Made by a program: the position numbers and the translations under genes. Shown here piece after piece: positions 18,290-27,586 of a stretch of 64,000 nt of DNA. How positions within the stretch are numbered: the stretch's first letter is position 1; each line of letters opens with the position of its first letter. Under the pieces are notes generated by a model. That model was not told the DNA's origin. It worked only from the letters and a program-made list of their open reading frames with translations, and did no database searches. This stretch comes from Phosphoribacter sp037045055 (GTDB lineage: Bacteria; Actinomycetota; Actinomycetes; Actinomycetales; Dermatophilaceae): assembly GCA_037045055.1 (NCBI GenBank), contig JBAOHJ010000003.1:992001-1056000 (forward strand), given 5' to 3'.

Positions 18290-19345
18290 ATGCCCGACCC
18301 TGCCCGGCCCGACGCGCGCCTGCACGTCGTCACCGGCAAGGGCGGCACCGGCAAGACGACGATCGCCGCCGCGCTGGCCTTGGCGCTGGCCGACCAGGGC
18401 CAGCGGGTACTGCTCGCCGAGGTCGAGGAGCGCCAAGGGATCAGCCAGACCTTCGACGTCCCGCCGCTGGGCACCACGGAGACGCTGGTGGCGGGGGCGG
18501 ACCACGGCGGCGAGGTCTGGGGACTGTGCGTCGACGCCAAAAAGGCCCTGCTGGAGTATCTGCAGCTCTTCTACCACCTGGGCCGGGCGGGCGGAGTGCT
18601 GGAGCGTTTCGGGGCCATCGACTTCGCGACGACGATCGCCCCGGGGGTGCGCGACGTGCTGCTCATCGGGCGGGTCTACGAGGCCAGTCGCCGGCGCAAG
18701 GACGACAAGCACCACCGGGACAGCCGGCCGGAGGACCTCGCCTACGACGCGATCGTCCTCGACGCGCCACCGACCGGACGGGTCGCGCGGTTCCTCTCGG
18801 TGGGCGCCGAGGTGGCCGGGCTGGCCAGGGTGGGCCCGATCCGCGCCCAGGCCGACTCGATCACGCAGTTGCTGCACTCGCCGCGTACCCGGGTCCACGT
18901 GGTCACTCTCCTGGAGGAGATGCCGGTCCAGGAGACCGTCGACGCCGTGGCCGCCTTGCGAGAGATCGGTATGCCGGTCGGCTCGGTCGTCGTCAACCAG
19001 GCCCGGGTCGGTGCCGCCGGGGACGACCCGGCCACCCCAACTGCCGCGTCCGTCCCCCCGGCGGCCATCCCGACCACCGCGGTCGCCGGCCCGACGGTCG
19101 ATCCGGCGGCGCTGGCCGCCGACCTCGCCTCGGCGGGTCTGGACGCCAGCCCCGCGCTCGTCGCCGCCCTCACCGCCCAGGTCGAGGCGCACGCCCAGCG
19201 CCTGGCCCTCGAGCGCGAGCAGCTCGACGTCCTGAGCACCCTGGGCCTGCCCATCGTCACGGTGCCGGCCCTGCCCGACGGCATCGACCCGGACGCCATC
19301 GGCGAGCTCGCCGAATGGCTCGCCGACGCGGGGTTGGCCGGATGA
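18290..19345 (+). CDS. ArsA-like anion-transporting ATPase homologue 1 (BagA-type)
   Basis: A 351-residue deviant-Walker-A P-loop ATPase: VVTGKGGTGKTTIAAALALA near residue 14, with signature Lys in GKGGTGKT and a Switch II-like VLDAPPTGRVARFL. It corresponds to mycobacterial Rv3679, one of a pair of Get3/ArsA-like proteins. A Pro/Ala-rich insertion lies near residues 240-275. The second ATPase gene overlaps by 4 bases (ATGA), so the two are translated as a pair and probably form a complex. A membrane-protein targeting or surface-lipid role has been proposed for such pairs; arsenite transport is unlikely without arsB nearby. Confidence 0.9.
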   Translation: MPDPARPDARLHVVTGKGGTGKTTIAAALALALADQGQRVLLAEVEERQGISQTFDVPPLGTTETLVAGADHGGEVWGLCVDAKKALLEYLQLFYHLGRAGGVLERFGAIDFATTIAPGVRDVLLIGRVYEASRRRKDDKHHRDSRPEDLAYDAIVLDAPPTGRVARFLSVGAEVAGLARVGPIRAQADSITQLLHSPRTRVHVVTLLEEMPVQETVDAVAALREIGMPVGSVVVNQARVGAAGDDPATPTAASVPPAAIPTTAVAGPTVDPAALAADLASAGLDASPALVAALTAQVEAHAQRLALEREQLDVLSTLGLPIVTVPALPDGIDPDAIGELAEWLADAGLAG

Positions 19346-20502
19346 GCCCGCCGTCCCGCACCCCCCGCGCCCGGCGCCTGGACGTCGACGCGCTGCTGCG
19401 CGACCGGCATACCCGCATCGTCGTGTGCTGCGGGTCCGGTGGGGTGGGCAAGACGACGACGGCCGCCGCGCTCGGGCTGCGGGCGGCGGAGCAGGGCCGG
19501 CGGGTCGTCGTGCTCACCATCGACCCGGCGCGCCGCCTGGCCCAGTCGCTCGGGCTGGTCGAGCTGGACAACACCCCACGGCCGGTGAGCGGCGTCGACA
19601 CGAGCGCCGGCGGCAGCCTCGACGCGATGATGCTCGACATGAAGCGGACCTTCGACGAGGTCGTCCTCGCGCACGCCCGGCCGGAGGCCGCCCAGCAGAT
19701 CCTCGACAACCCCTTCTACCAGGCGGTGTCCTCCTCGTTCGCCGGCACGCAGGAGTACATGGCGATGGAGAAGCTCGGCCAGCTGCGCGCCCAGGCCGAC
19801 CGGGAGGGCACCTGGGACCTCGTCGTCGTCGACACGCCACCGTCGCGCTCCGCGCTGGACTTCCTCGACGCGCCCAAACGGCTCGGGTCCTTCCTCGACG
19901 GCCGGTTCATCCGCCTGATCTCCGCGCCGGCGCGGGTGGGGGGTCGGGCGTCGCTGAGGATCTTCAACGTCGGCATCGGTCTGGTCGCCAAGACCCTGAC
20001 CACGGTGCTGGGTGGCCAGATGCTGCACGACGTGCAGACGTTCGTCTCGGCGTTGGACACGATGTTCGGGGGGTTCCGCGAGCGGGCCGACCACACCTAC
20101 GCCCTGCTCAAGGACGCCGGCACGGCCTTCCTCGTCGTCGCGGCCGCCGAGCGCGATGCGCTGCGCGAGGCGAGCTACTTCGTCGCGCGGTTGGCTCAGG
20201 ACGGTATGCCGCCGCGCGGACTGGTCGTCAACCGACTGCAGCGTGTCCAGGCCCAGGAGCTGAGCGCGGCCCGGGCGCGGGCGGCCGCGGAGCTGCTGGC
20301 CGAGCGGGGCCGGCGGGACAGCGCGGACGCCCTGGCGCTGCACGCCCAACTGGTCGAGGTGCAAGCCCGCCAGCGCAACCTGGTCCGCCGGTTCTCCGCC
20401 GGACACACCGGCATACCGGTGGTCGAAGTGGCCGCCCTCCCGCAGGACGTGCACGACCTGGACGGACTGCGGGAGATCGGTGCGGCGTTGGCCGCTCGCT
20501 GA
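19342..20502 (+). CDS. ArsA-like anion-transporting ATPase homologue 2 (BagB-type)
   Basis: A 386-residue partner ATPase. Deviant Walker A is VVCCGSGGVGKTTTAAALGL near residue 28, TIDPARRLAQSLGL follows, and the Switch II-like motif is VVDTPPSRSALDFLD. It corresponds to Rv3680. Its start codon overlaps the stop of the first ATPase. A helical region (GQMLHDVQTFVSALDTMFGGF) follows the nucleotide site as in Get3-like proteins. It is followed by a convergent whiB gene. Confidence 0.92.
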   Translation: MSPPSRTPRARRLDVDALLRDRHTRIVVCCGSGGVGKTTTAAALGLRAAEQGRRVVVLTIDPARRLAQSLGLVELDNTPRPVSGVDTSAGGSLDAMMLDMKRTFDEVVLAHARPEAAQQILDNPFYQAVSSSFAGTQEYMAMEKLGQLRAQADREGTWDLVVVDTPPSRSALDFLDAPKRLGSFLDGRFIRLISAPARVGGRASLRIFNVGIGLVAKTLTTVLGGQMLHDVQTFVSALDTMFGGFRERADHTYALLKDAGTAFLVVAAAERDALREASYFVARLAQDGMPPRGLVVNRLQRVQAQELSAARARAAAELLAERGRRDSADALALHAQLVEVQARQRNLVRRFSAGHTGIPVVEVAALPQDVHDLDGLREIGAALAAR

Positions 20503-20583
20503 GCCTCGCGAGGGCTCGGCGACCCTGCCGCGGATGTCGAGGCGAGGGTCACCTGCCCGAGATGTCCGGGGCCCGGCGAGCGG

Positions 20584-20895
20584 TCAGGACGCGGCGACGA
20601 CGCTGCGCCCGGCCCGGGCGGCGTCGAACAGCTGCCACCACGAGCCGACGTTGGGCTTACGCCGCAGCAGGGCTCGACGCTCCCGCTCGGTCATGCCGCC
20701 CCAGACACCGAACTCGGTCCGGTTGTCCAGTGCCTCCGCGAGGCACTCGGCGACCACGGGACACCGCTGGCAGACCTGCTTGGCCTGCTGTTGCGCTGCG
20801 CCCCGGACGAACAGGGCATCTGGATCCCGCTCCAGACACGCCCCGTCTCCCGCCCAGTCCGTGCGCAGCGCACCATGACTCACCGCGTGACTCAT
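20584..20895 (-). CDS. whiB4: WhiB-family iron-sulfur regulator (WhiB4-like)
   Basis: A 103-residue transcription factor with a predicted 4Fe-4S cluster: Cys in DGACLERD, then CQRCPVVAEC (C-x2-C-x5-C), followed by the G-V-W-G-G turn (FGVWGGMTERERR) and a basic C-terminal tail. Position between the ArsA-like pair and the PBP matches Rv3681c (WhiB4), a redox sensor in mycobacteria. ATG at 20895 is preceded by GGAGGAGG with ideal spacing; a longer start would be upstream of this site. Confidence 0.93.
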   Translation of the reverse strand: MSHAVSHGALRTDWAGDGACLERDPDALFVRGAAQQQAKQVCQRCPVVAECLAEALDNRTEFGVWGGMTERERRALLRRKPNVGSWWQLFDAARAGRSVVAAS

Positions 20896-21168
20896 GGCAC
20901 ACCCCTCCTCCCCAGGGCTTGCGGGCTCGGAGCCCCCTAGCACCGACCCTCAAGAAAAGGTAAAGAATCCGTCACCGAGGCACCATGACTCGTATGGGGG
21001 ATTTCTCCCCTCGTGTGACTAGTCAGCCCAGCACCGCCGGGGTGGCCCGCCTTGACGATCCGGTCGCGCGCGCCCGGCGGATCGGGCGCCGCGGATCGGG
21101 CGCCACGGATCGGGCACCACGGATCGGGCGCCGCGGATCGGTCCGCCCCGCGGGTTACCCTTGAGCCC
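20896..21168. other. whiB4-ponA divergent intergenic region
   Basis: A 273-base divergent control region. Near whiB4 is an A-rich patch (AAGAAAAGGTAAAGAAT), then a small hairpin GGGGATTTCTCCCC around 20996-21010. The part next to ponA holds a 14-bp tandem repeat. No convincing -35/-10 pair was found for ponA. Confidence 0.5.
21077..21140. repeat. 14-bp tandem repeat upstream of the PBP gene
   Basis: Four full copies and a partial fifth of GCGGATCGGGCGCC, with single-base variants, ending about 29 bases before the PBP start codon. It sits where promoter or 5' UTR elements should be, so copy-number change could affect expression. Confidence 0.85.
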
Positions 21169-23529
21169 ATGCGTGGACGAGCGACGAACGTCTCCGGCGT
21201 CGTGAACCTGCTCGGGGCATTCCTCGCCGCCGCCGTGGTGCTGGGCCTGCTCGGGGCCGGGCTGGTCATGCCGGCGGTCGGGGCGGCCGGTGCCGCGACC
21301 CGGGCAGGCGTGGACCTGTTCGACTCTCTGCCCAGCGAGTTCGCCACCAGCCCGCTGTCGGAGCAGTCGGTGATCCTCAACGCCGACGGGTCGCAGCTGG
21401 CCACGCCTTACGACGAGAACCGCGTCATCGTCCCGCTGTCGGAGATCGCCCCGATCATGCGCACCGCGCAGGTGGCGATCGAGGACCACCGCTTCTACGA
21501 GCACGGCGGGGTCGACATGCAGGGCATCCTGCGCGCGTTCATCTCCAACTCCTCCACCGGCGGGGTCACCGGCGGCGGGTCCACCCTGACCCAGCAGTAC
21601 GTCAAGATCACCCTGCAGGAGAACGCCGTGCGCGCCGGCGACACCGACGCCGCGCGCAAGGCCACCGCACAGAGCTACGCGCGCAAGATCCAAGAGCTCA
21701 AGTATGCCGTGCAGCTGGAGAAGACGCTCACCAAGGACCAGATCCTCGAGGGCTACCTCAATCTCGTCTACTACGGCGACCGGGCCTACGGCGTCGAGGC
21801 GGCTTCGCAGCACTACTTCAGCAAGCACGCCAAGGAGCTCACCCTCACCGAGGCCGCCCTGCTGGCCGGTGTGGTGCAGAACCCGGGCACGACCGACCCG
21901 ATCAACTACCCGGACAAGGCGCTGGCCCGGCGCAACATCGTGCTCGACCGGATGCACGAGCTCAAGCTGGTCAGCGACAAGGACTGGACCGACGCCAAGG
22001 CGGTCAAGCTCGCGGACATCCTGCGCCCGAAGGCCGCGCAGAACTCCTGCCAGTCCTCGCGCTACCCGTACTTCTGCGACTACGTCATCGCCTACCTCAA
22101 GCAGGACCCCTCGCTGGACGCGGCACTGGGCACCAGCGAGAAGGACCGGATCAACGCGATCTACCGCGGCGGGCTGACCATCCAGACGACGCTGGACCCG
22201 CGGATCATGGACATCGCCCGGGAGGAGCTGGTGGCCAGGGTCCCGGTGGGCAACGGCGAGGACATCGGGGCGGCGACGGCGGTCATCGACTCCAAGACCG
22301 GCGCGGTCAAGGCGATCGCGCAGAACACCGACTACAAGCTCAACTCCAGTCAGCAGTCCGAGACCACGGTCAACTGGGCGGTGGACACGAAGTACGGCGG
22401 GTCGCTGGGCTTCGGGTTCGGCTCGACGATCAAGGCGTTCGCCCTCGTCACGGCGCTGGAGAGCGGCATACCGGCCAGCGCGAGCGTGTTCGCCAAGGCC
22501 GGGCCGGCGACCTTCACCGGCAAGGAGCTGGGCGGGGAGTGCGGGCTCGGCGGCTCGACGTGGCGGGTGAAGAACGACGAGAGCATCACCGAGGGCAACA
22601 TGACCCTGGCCCAGGCGACGTCCCGCTCGATCAACACCGCGTTCGTCGGCCTGGCCGTGCGACTCAAGGACATCTGCAAGATCCGCGAGACCGAGTGGCG
22701 CATGGGCCTGCACCAGACCAACGGCGAGAAGATCAAGCCGTTCCCCGCGGCGATCATCCTCGGGTCCGACTCGGTGTCGCCGATGACCGTGGCCAGCGCC
22801 TACCAGACCCTGGCCAACGAGGGCAAGCATTGCGAGCCCACGCCGATCATCTCGATCGGCAAGGGCGGCAAGGCCTTGCCCGTGCCGGCCCCGGGGAGTC
22901 AGTGCGAGCAGCGGGTGGACCCCGACGTCGCCCGCGGGGCCACCGGGCTGCTGCAGGGCCCGCTGCGCTCCGGAGGGACGGCGCAGCGCAGTGCGCTCGC
23001 CGGTGGCCGCCCGGCGGCGGGCAAGACCGGCACGACCGACCGCAACAACGAGACGTGGTTCGTCGGATTCACCCCCGAGCTGTCCACGGCCGTGTGGGTG
23101 GGCACGCCCAACGACCCGGGGAACGCCAAGACCCTCGACGGCATCCGCCTGGCCGGTCAGTACTACGGCACGGTGTTCGGCGCGAGCATCTCGGCTCCGA
23201 CCTGGAAGGGGATCATGGACCGGGCCTTGGAGGGCACGCCGGCCACCCCGTTCAACGGGGCCAGCGACACCATCACCAACGGCGAGATGGTCGACATCCC
23301 CTCGGTGCTGCGCCGCAGCCTCGACGACGCCCGGGCGCTGCTGGACCAGGCCGGCTTCTCGGTCGCGACGCGCCGGACGTTCTCCAACTTCGCCGCCGGC
23401 ACCATCGTCGGCACCAGCCCGGGCGGTCGGGCGATCCGGGGCAGCGTCGTGACGATCCTCATCTCGGCCGGCCCGGCCCCGGCCCCCGCGCCGGCACCCG
23501 ATCCGGCCGCCCCGCCCGCGCCCGGTTAG
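21169..23529 (+). CDS. ponA2: Class A penicillin-binding protein with PASTA domain (PonA2-like)
   Basis: A 786-residue bifunctional cell-wall synthase. One N-terminal transmembrane helix (about residues 10-40). The glycosyltransferase domain (GT51) has the catalytic Glu in AIEDHRFYEHGG and GGSTLTQQYVK. The transpeptidase domain has GSTIKAF (SxxK), SRSINTAF (SxN) and GKTGTT (KTG). One PASTA domain lies near residues 700-765, before a Pro/Ala tail. Orthologous in position and architecture to Rv3682. ATG at 21169 is close to the transmembrane segment; the frame is open upstream but through the repeat. Confidence 0.95.
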   Translation: MRGRATNVSGVVNLLGAFLAAAVVLGLLGAGLVMPAVGAAGAATRAGVDLFDSLPSEFATSPLSEQSVILNADGSQLATPYDENRVIVPLSEIAPIMRTAQVAIEDHRFYEHGGVDMQGILRAFISNSSTGGVTGGGSTLTQQYVKITLQENAVRAGDTDAARKATAQSYARKIQELKYAVQLEKTLTKDQILEGYLNLVYYGDRAYGVEAASQHYFSKHAKELTLTEAALLAGVVQNPGTTDPINYPDKALARRNIVLDRMHELKLVSDKDWTDAKAVKLADILRPKAAQNSCQSSRYPYFCDYVIAYLKQDPSLDAALGTSEKDRINAIYRGGLTIQTTLDPRIMDIAREELVARVPVGNGEDIGAATAVIDSKTGAVKAIAQNTDYKLNSSQQSETTVNWAVDTKYGGSLGFGFGSTIKAFALVTALESGIPASASVFAKAGPATFTGKELGGECGLGGSTWRVKNDESITEGNMTLAQATSRSINTAFVGLAVRLKDICKIRETEWRMGLHQTNGEKIKPFPAAIILGSDSVSPMTVASAYQTLANEGKHCEPTPIISIGKGGKALPVPAPGSQCEQRVDPDVARGATGLLQGPLRSGGTAQRSALAGGRPAAGKTGTTDRNNETWFVGFTPELSTAVWVGTPNDPGNAKTLDGIRLAGQYYGTVFGASISAPTWKGIMDRALEGTPATPFNGASDTITNGEMVDIPSVLRRSLDDARALLDQAGFSVATRRTFSNFAAGTIVGTSPGGRAIRGSVVTILISAGPAPAPAPAPDPAAPPAPG

Positions 23530-23568
23530 CGCGTTCCGCGAGGCCGGCTCGCGCGTGACGTGGACGGG

Positions 23569-24024
23569 CTACCCGGTCAGCGCGGCGCGCACCGCGGCGG
23601 CAACCGTGGCTCCGTCGGCCCGCCCGGCCACCTGGGGTTGCAGGGTTCTCATCACCTGACCGAGGTGGCCCGGGGCAGTCGCGCCCGTGTCCGCGATCGC
23701 CTGGGCCACGAGTGCGCCGAGTTGCTCGTCGGTGAGCCGGGCGGGCAGGTAGCGCTGCAGGACCGCGAGCTCGTCCCGCTCGCGAGCGGCGAGCTCGGTG
23801 CGCCCGGCGTGCTCGTAGGCCGCCGCCGCCTCCCGCCGCTTCTTGGCCTCCGTGGACAGCACGCGCCGCACGTCGTCGTCGCCGAGCCGACGCGGCGTCG
23901 GCCCGGCGACCTCCTCGGTGGTCAGCGCCGCGAGGGCCATCCGCAGGGTGGCCGCCACGACCTGCTCACGGGCCCGGATGGCCGCGGTGAGGTCACTGCG
24001 CAGGGTGTCCTTGAGGGTGCTCAT
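23569..24024 (-). CDS. GatB/YqeY domain protein
   Basis: A 151-residue YqeY-like protein: start STLKDTLRSDLTAAIRAREQ, middle KKRREAAAAYEHAGRTELAARER and end QVAGRADGATVAAAVRAAL. The family is related to the tRNA-binding tail of GatB amidotransferase, but its role is not established. It converges on the PBP gene and is divergent from the metallophosphoesterase gene. Confidence 0.93.
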   Translation of the reverse strand: MSTLKDTLRSDLTAAIRAREQVVAATLRMALAALTTEEVAGPTPRRLGDDDVRRVLSTEAKKRREAAAAYEHAGRTELAARERDELAVLQRYLPARLTDEQLGALVAQAIADTGATAPGHLGQVMRTLQPQVAGRADGATVAAAVRAALTG

Positions 24025-24196
24025 GGGCCGATTGTCGCAGCGGTGTGCCGCCGTCGGCCTGCCGTTTCCGCGCGGTGAGCTCCCCCCTGCCGCTGCGGCT
24101 ACGGGTGGGCCTCCTGGCGTGCGCGAACTCGTGTCGACCTGCGCCCTCCGGTCGCGCGATTGGTCTTGTCACCTGGACGTTTGCCAGGATGGGCCG

Positions 24197-25132
24197 ATGC
24201 ATCCGCTGCTGCGCGCCACCGCCCTCGCCACCACCGCGGGCGCCGTCGGGGTCGGCTACGCGGGTCTGGTCGAGCGCAACCTGTTCACGTTGCGCCGAGC
24301 CAGCGTGCCGGTGCTGCCACCCGGCATTCGGCCGCTGCGGGTGCTGCAGATCACCGACCTGCACCTCATGCCCGGCCAGCGGCGCAAGCTGGCGTGGGTG
24401 CGCTCGCTGGCGACCCTGCAGCCCGACCTGGTGGTCAACACCGGCGACAACATCGCCCATGCCGACTCGATCGAGGTCCTGTTGCGCTCCCTCGACCCGC
24501 TCTTGGAGTTGCCCGGGGTGTTCGTGCTGGGCTCCAACGACTACTTCGCGCCCAAGCTCAAGAACCCGGCGCGCTACCTCATGGCCGACTATCGCCGGGG
24601 TGTCGGCCACGCGCCGCGGCTGCCGACCTCGCGGCTCGTCGAGGGTTTCCGCGGCGCCGGCTGGGCCGACCTGACCAACGCCCGAGTCCGTATGCCGGTG
24701 GGCGACGTCGCGCTCGAATTGGTCGGCGTCGACGACCCGCACTTCGACTACGACCGCTACGCGCGGGTCGCCGCCCCCGCGGACCCGTCGGCGGCGCTCA
24801 CCGTGGGGGTGGTGCACGCCCCCTACCGGCGGGTCCTGGACGCCATGACCGCGGACGGGGCCGGCCTGGTCATCGCCGGGCACACCCATGGAGGCCAGCT
24901 GTGCCTGCCCGGCGTCGGAGCGCTGGTGACCAACTGCGACCTGGATCGCGCACGGGCCAAGGGGCTGTCCCGGTGGTGGCCGGGGGCCGGGGCGAGCCCC
25001 GCGCAGTCGGCGCCGCAGGACGCGGCATACCTGCACGTGTCGGCGGGACTCGGCACCTCACCCAAGGCTCCGGTGCGGTTCGCCTGCCGACCGGAGGCGA
25101 CGCTACTCACGCTGGACCCGCGCGCTGGGTAG
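24197..25132 (+). CDS. Membrane-anchored metallophosphoesterase
   Basis: A 311-residue calcineurin-like phosphoesterase. Motifs in order: DLHLMPGQ (D-x-H), VVNTGDNIAH (GDN), GSNDYF (GNxD-type with Ser), VVHAPYRR, and IAGHTHGGQ (GHTHGG). A short hydrophobic N-terminus (ATALATTAGAVGVGYAG) suggests membrane association. It corresponds to Rv3683, next to ponA2 in mycobacteria, so it may act in cell envelope metabolism; the substrate is unknown. It is the last gene of the conserved block before the tRNA. Confidence 0.92.
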   Translation: MHPLLRATALATTAGAVGVGYAGLVERNLFTLRRASVPVLPPGIRPLRVLQITDLHLMPGQRRKLAWVRSLATLQPDLVVNTGDNIAHADSIEVLLRSLDPLLELPGVFVLGSNDYFAPKLKNPARYLMADYRRGVGHAPRLPTSRLVEGFRGAGWADLTNARVRMPVGDVALELVGVDDPHFDYDRYARVAAPADPSAALTVGVVHAPYRRVLDAMTADGAGLVIAGHTHGGQLCLPGVGALVTNCDLDRARAKGLSRWWPGAGASPAQSAPQDAAYLHVSAGLGTSPKAPVRFACRPEATLLTLDPRAG

Positions 25133-25262
25133 ACGCCGCGGGGACGACGGCGGGCGCAGCGCGTCGCCCCGGAGCCGATTGGAGGGCCGCGGCGCCGGTC
25201 GGCTAAGGTTTCAGTTTGCTGCCGCACGCCCGTTCGGTCCACGATCGAGTGTCCGGAGGCCA

Positions 25263-25336
<74 letters not shown>

Positions 25337-25416
25337 CTCACGTTTTCGCAGGTCAAAGGCCTTTTGCTCAGTCAGAGCAAAGTGCCCTCTCCTTCCCTGA
25401 GTGACTATCTGAGTGA

Positions 25417-26219
25417 CTATGGATTCTCGTGTCCAGTCCCGAAGAGGCTGTCCATGGCCACCGCGCCGGTCTGGAGAACGGGCCGGATCTGGTGGCGGTA
25501 GACGAGCTCGGTGACGCTCGTGCCGCTGTGCCCGACGAGGCGCGAGATCTCCTCGATGAAGACACCCGAGTCGGAGAGCAGCGAGACGAACGAGTGCCGC
25601 AGCTCTCGCGGGGACCACTCCTTGGGGTCCAGGTTCGGCACGTTGGCCAGGGCGAGGCGTCACGCTCGGAGTGCGTTGTTGCGGTCCATCGGATTGCCCC
25701 CCCGCTCGGAACGACCAGGCCGTGGTCGATCCACCGCTCCCCCACCCTGACGCGCAGTTCGGCCTGCTCGACGCGTTGACGCCGCAGCGCCTCGACGGCC
25801 CGGGCTGGGAGTGCGAGAGTCCGGCGCGATTTGCGCGTCTTAGTGTCACCGCCCGACCGGACGGATCGCCAGACCTCCACGTAGGCCGGCACCGGAGGCG
25901 AGGCGGTCGGGATCCCGTCGAGGTGGACGTGCTGCGACTTGAACGTGCGCAGCTCTTCCGTCCGGGCACCTGTGAGCAGCGAGACGACGATGTAGTTGTG
26001 CATCCACTCGTCGGCGGTCTTGGTCATCACGTCCCGGGCCTGCTCCATCGTGAGCGACTTCGAGGGACGACCGGGGCGGCCGGTCGGCACGCTGCACAAC
26101 AAAACGACGTTGCGCTTGACCTTGTCGCGAGCCATGGCCCTGTTCACCGCGCGGACGAGGCAGGCCCTCACTCCGCCAAGGGTCTGGTGCTGAGCCCTTT
26201 GGACAGTGCGAGCAGCCAA
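25417..26219 (-). pseudogene. int: Tyrosine recombinase (integrase), C-terminal part, frameshifted
   Basis: The upstream part (26219 to about 25700) encodes RAVNRAMARDKVKRNVVLLC and SLLTGARTEELRTFK, the core-binding to catalytic transition with the first catalytic Arg. The frame then breaks at a run of seven C (25697-25703, plus strand), and there is an additional TGA near 25655. The rest continues in another frame with SPRELRHSFVSLLSDSG, RLVGHSGTSVTELVYRH (catalytic His, Arg and Tyr). The N-terminal half is at 29800-30169, beyond two insertion sequences. The gene is inactive as it stands. Confidence 0.88.
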
Positions 26220-26320
26220 GCGTCTGTCGGCGACGCCTGAATACTGACCCCCTATCGACGGTTGAAAACTGACCCCCTCCGAGACCCTGATCTCACCAGT
26301 GGTGAGGCAGGAGGACGGGA

Positions 26321-27586
26321 GTGTTGTCAGTGGAGGACTGGGCTGAGATCCGCAGGTTGCACCGGGCCGAGGAGTTGCCGATCAAGTTGATCGCCAGGAC
26401 CTTGGGCGTCTCGCGCAACACCGTGCGGGCGGCGTTGGCCGCCGATGGGCCACCGAGGTATGTGCGGGCGCTGGCGGGGTCGGCGGTGGATGCCTTCGAG
26501 CCGCGGATCCGTGAGCAGCTGCAGGCGGTTCCGACGATGCCGGCCACGGTGGTCGCCGAGCGGGTCGGGTGGACGCGCGGGATGACGGTGTTCAAGCAGC
26601 GGGTGGCTGAGGTGCGCCCGGCGTACCTGCCGCCGGACCCGGCCTCGCGTACCGCCTACGAGGCTGGCGAGCTGGCTCAGTTCGACTTCTGGTTCCCCGA
26701 CATCGAGCTGCCGGTCGGCTACGGACAAACCCGGACGGCCAAGCGGCTGCCGGTGATGACGACGGTGATGGGATACTCGCGCTGGTCCGGCGGCCTGCTG
26801 ATCCCCTCCCGGGAGGCCGAGGACCTGTACGCCGGCTGGTGGCAGCTGCTCTCGAGGCAGCTGCAGGGGGTGCCCAGGACGCTGGTGTGGGACGGCGAGG
26901 GAGCGGTCGGCCGGTGGCGCGCGCGACGGCCCGAGCTGACCGGTGACTGTCAGGCGTTCCGGGGCGTGCTCGGCGCCGCGGTGTACATCTGTAAGCCGGC
27001 CGACCCTGAGGCCAAGGGGATGCTCGAGCGGCTGCACGACTACCTGGAGAAGTCCTTCCTGCCGGGCCGGGTGTTCACCTCCCCGGAGGACTTCAATATC
27101 CAGCTGGCCGGGTTCTTCACCAAGGCCAACGCCCGCAGGATGCGGGTGCTGGGCTGCACTCCGGGCGATCGCGTGGCCGCGGACCGGGCAGCGACGTTGC
27201 CGCTGCCGCCGGTCCCACCCGAGGTCGGATGGCGCAAGACGGTGCGGCCGCCGCGTGACCACTACGTCCGGATCGACTCCAACGACTACTCGGTCCACCC
27301 GGCCGTGATCGGCCGGCGGGTCGAGGTCCACGCCGACCTGGGCCGGGTGTGGGTGACCTGCGAAGGAGCGGTCGTCGCCGACCACGCCAGGGTGTGGGCA
27401 CGTCATCAGACGATCACCGACTTCGAGCACGCGGTCGCGGCCAAGCACCTGCGGCGGGGGCGTGCCGACCTGCTGCGGCCGGTGGCCGATGCGGCCACCG
27501 GCGGCGAGGTTGAGATCCGCTCCCTCGGGGTCTATGACCAGGCCTTGGGCGTGCTCGACCAGCTTGCCGACGAGGAGGTGTCGTGA
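26321..27586 (+). CDS. istA: IS21 transposase IstA
   Basis: A 421-residue DDE transposase. N-terminal helix-turn-helix (IKLIARTLGVSRNTVRAAL), then the catalytic core with Asp in GELAQFDFWFPDIE, Asp in LVWDGEGAVG and Glu in DPEAKGMLERLHDYLEKSFL, and an SH3-like C-terminal region (DHYVRIDSNDYSVHPAVIG). GTG at 26321 follows GGAGGACGG. It overlaps istB by 4 bases. The frame is intact, so the element may still be active. Confidence 0.94.
   Translation: MLSVEDWAEIRRLHRAEELPIKLIARTLGVSRNTVRAALAADGPPRYVRALAGSAVDAFEPRIREQLQAVPTMPATVVAERVGWTRGMTVFKQRVAEVRPAYLPPDPASRTAYEAGELAQFDFWFPDIELPVGYGQTRTAKRLPVMTTVMGYSRWSGGLLIPSREAEDLYAGWWQLLSRQLQGVPRTLVWDGEGAVGRWRARRPELTGDCQAFRGVLGAAVYICKPADPEAKGMLERLHDYLEKSFLPGRVFTSPEDFNIQLAGFFTKANARRMRVLGCTPGDRVAADRAATLPLPPVPPEVGWRKTVRPPRDHYVRIDSNDYSVHPAVIGRRVEVHADLGRVWVTCEGAVVADHARVWARHQTITDFEHAVAAKHLRRGRADLLRPVADAATGGEVEIRSLGVYDQALGVLDQLADEEVS

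Noticed and set aside
17920..20502. An 860-codon plus-strand frame
   Set aside because: Real coding is the second ArsA-like ATPase from 19342; the earlier part is out of frame with the first ATPase and rich in Arg/Gly.
18290..20502. Arsenic resistance operon
   Set aside because: ArsA-like ATPases here lack arsB, arsC, arsD and arsR, and their position matches the conserved mycobacterial pair.
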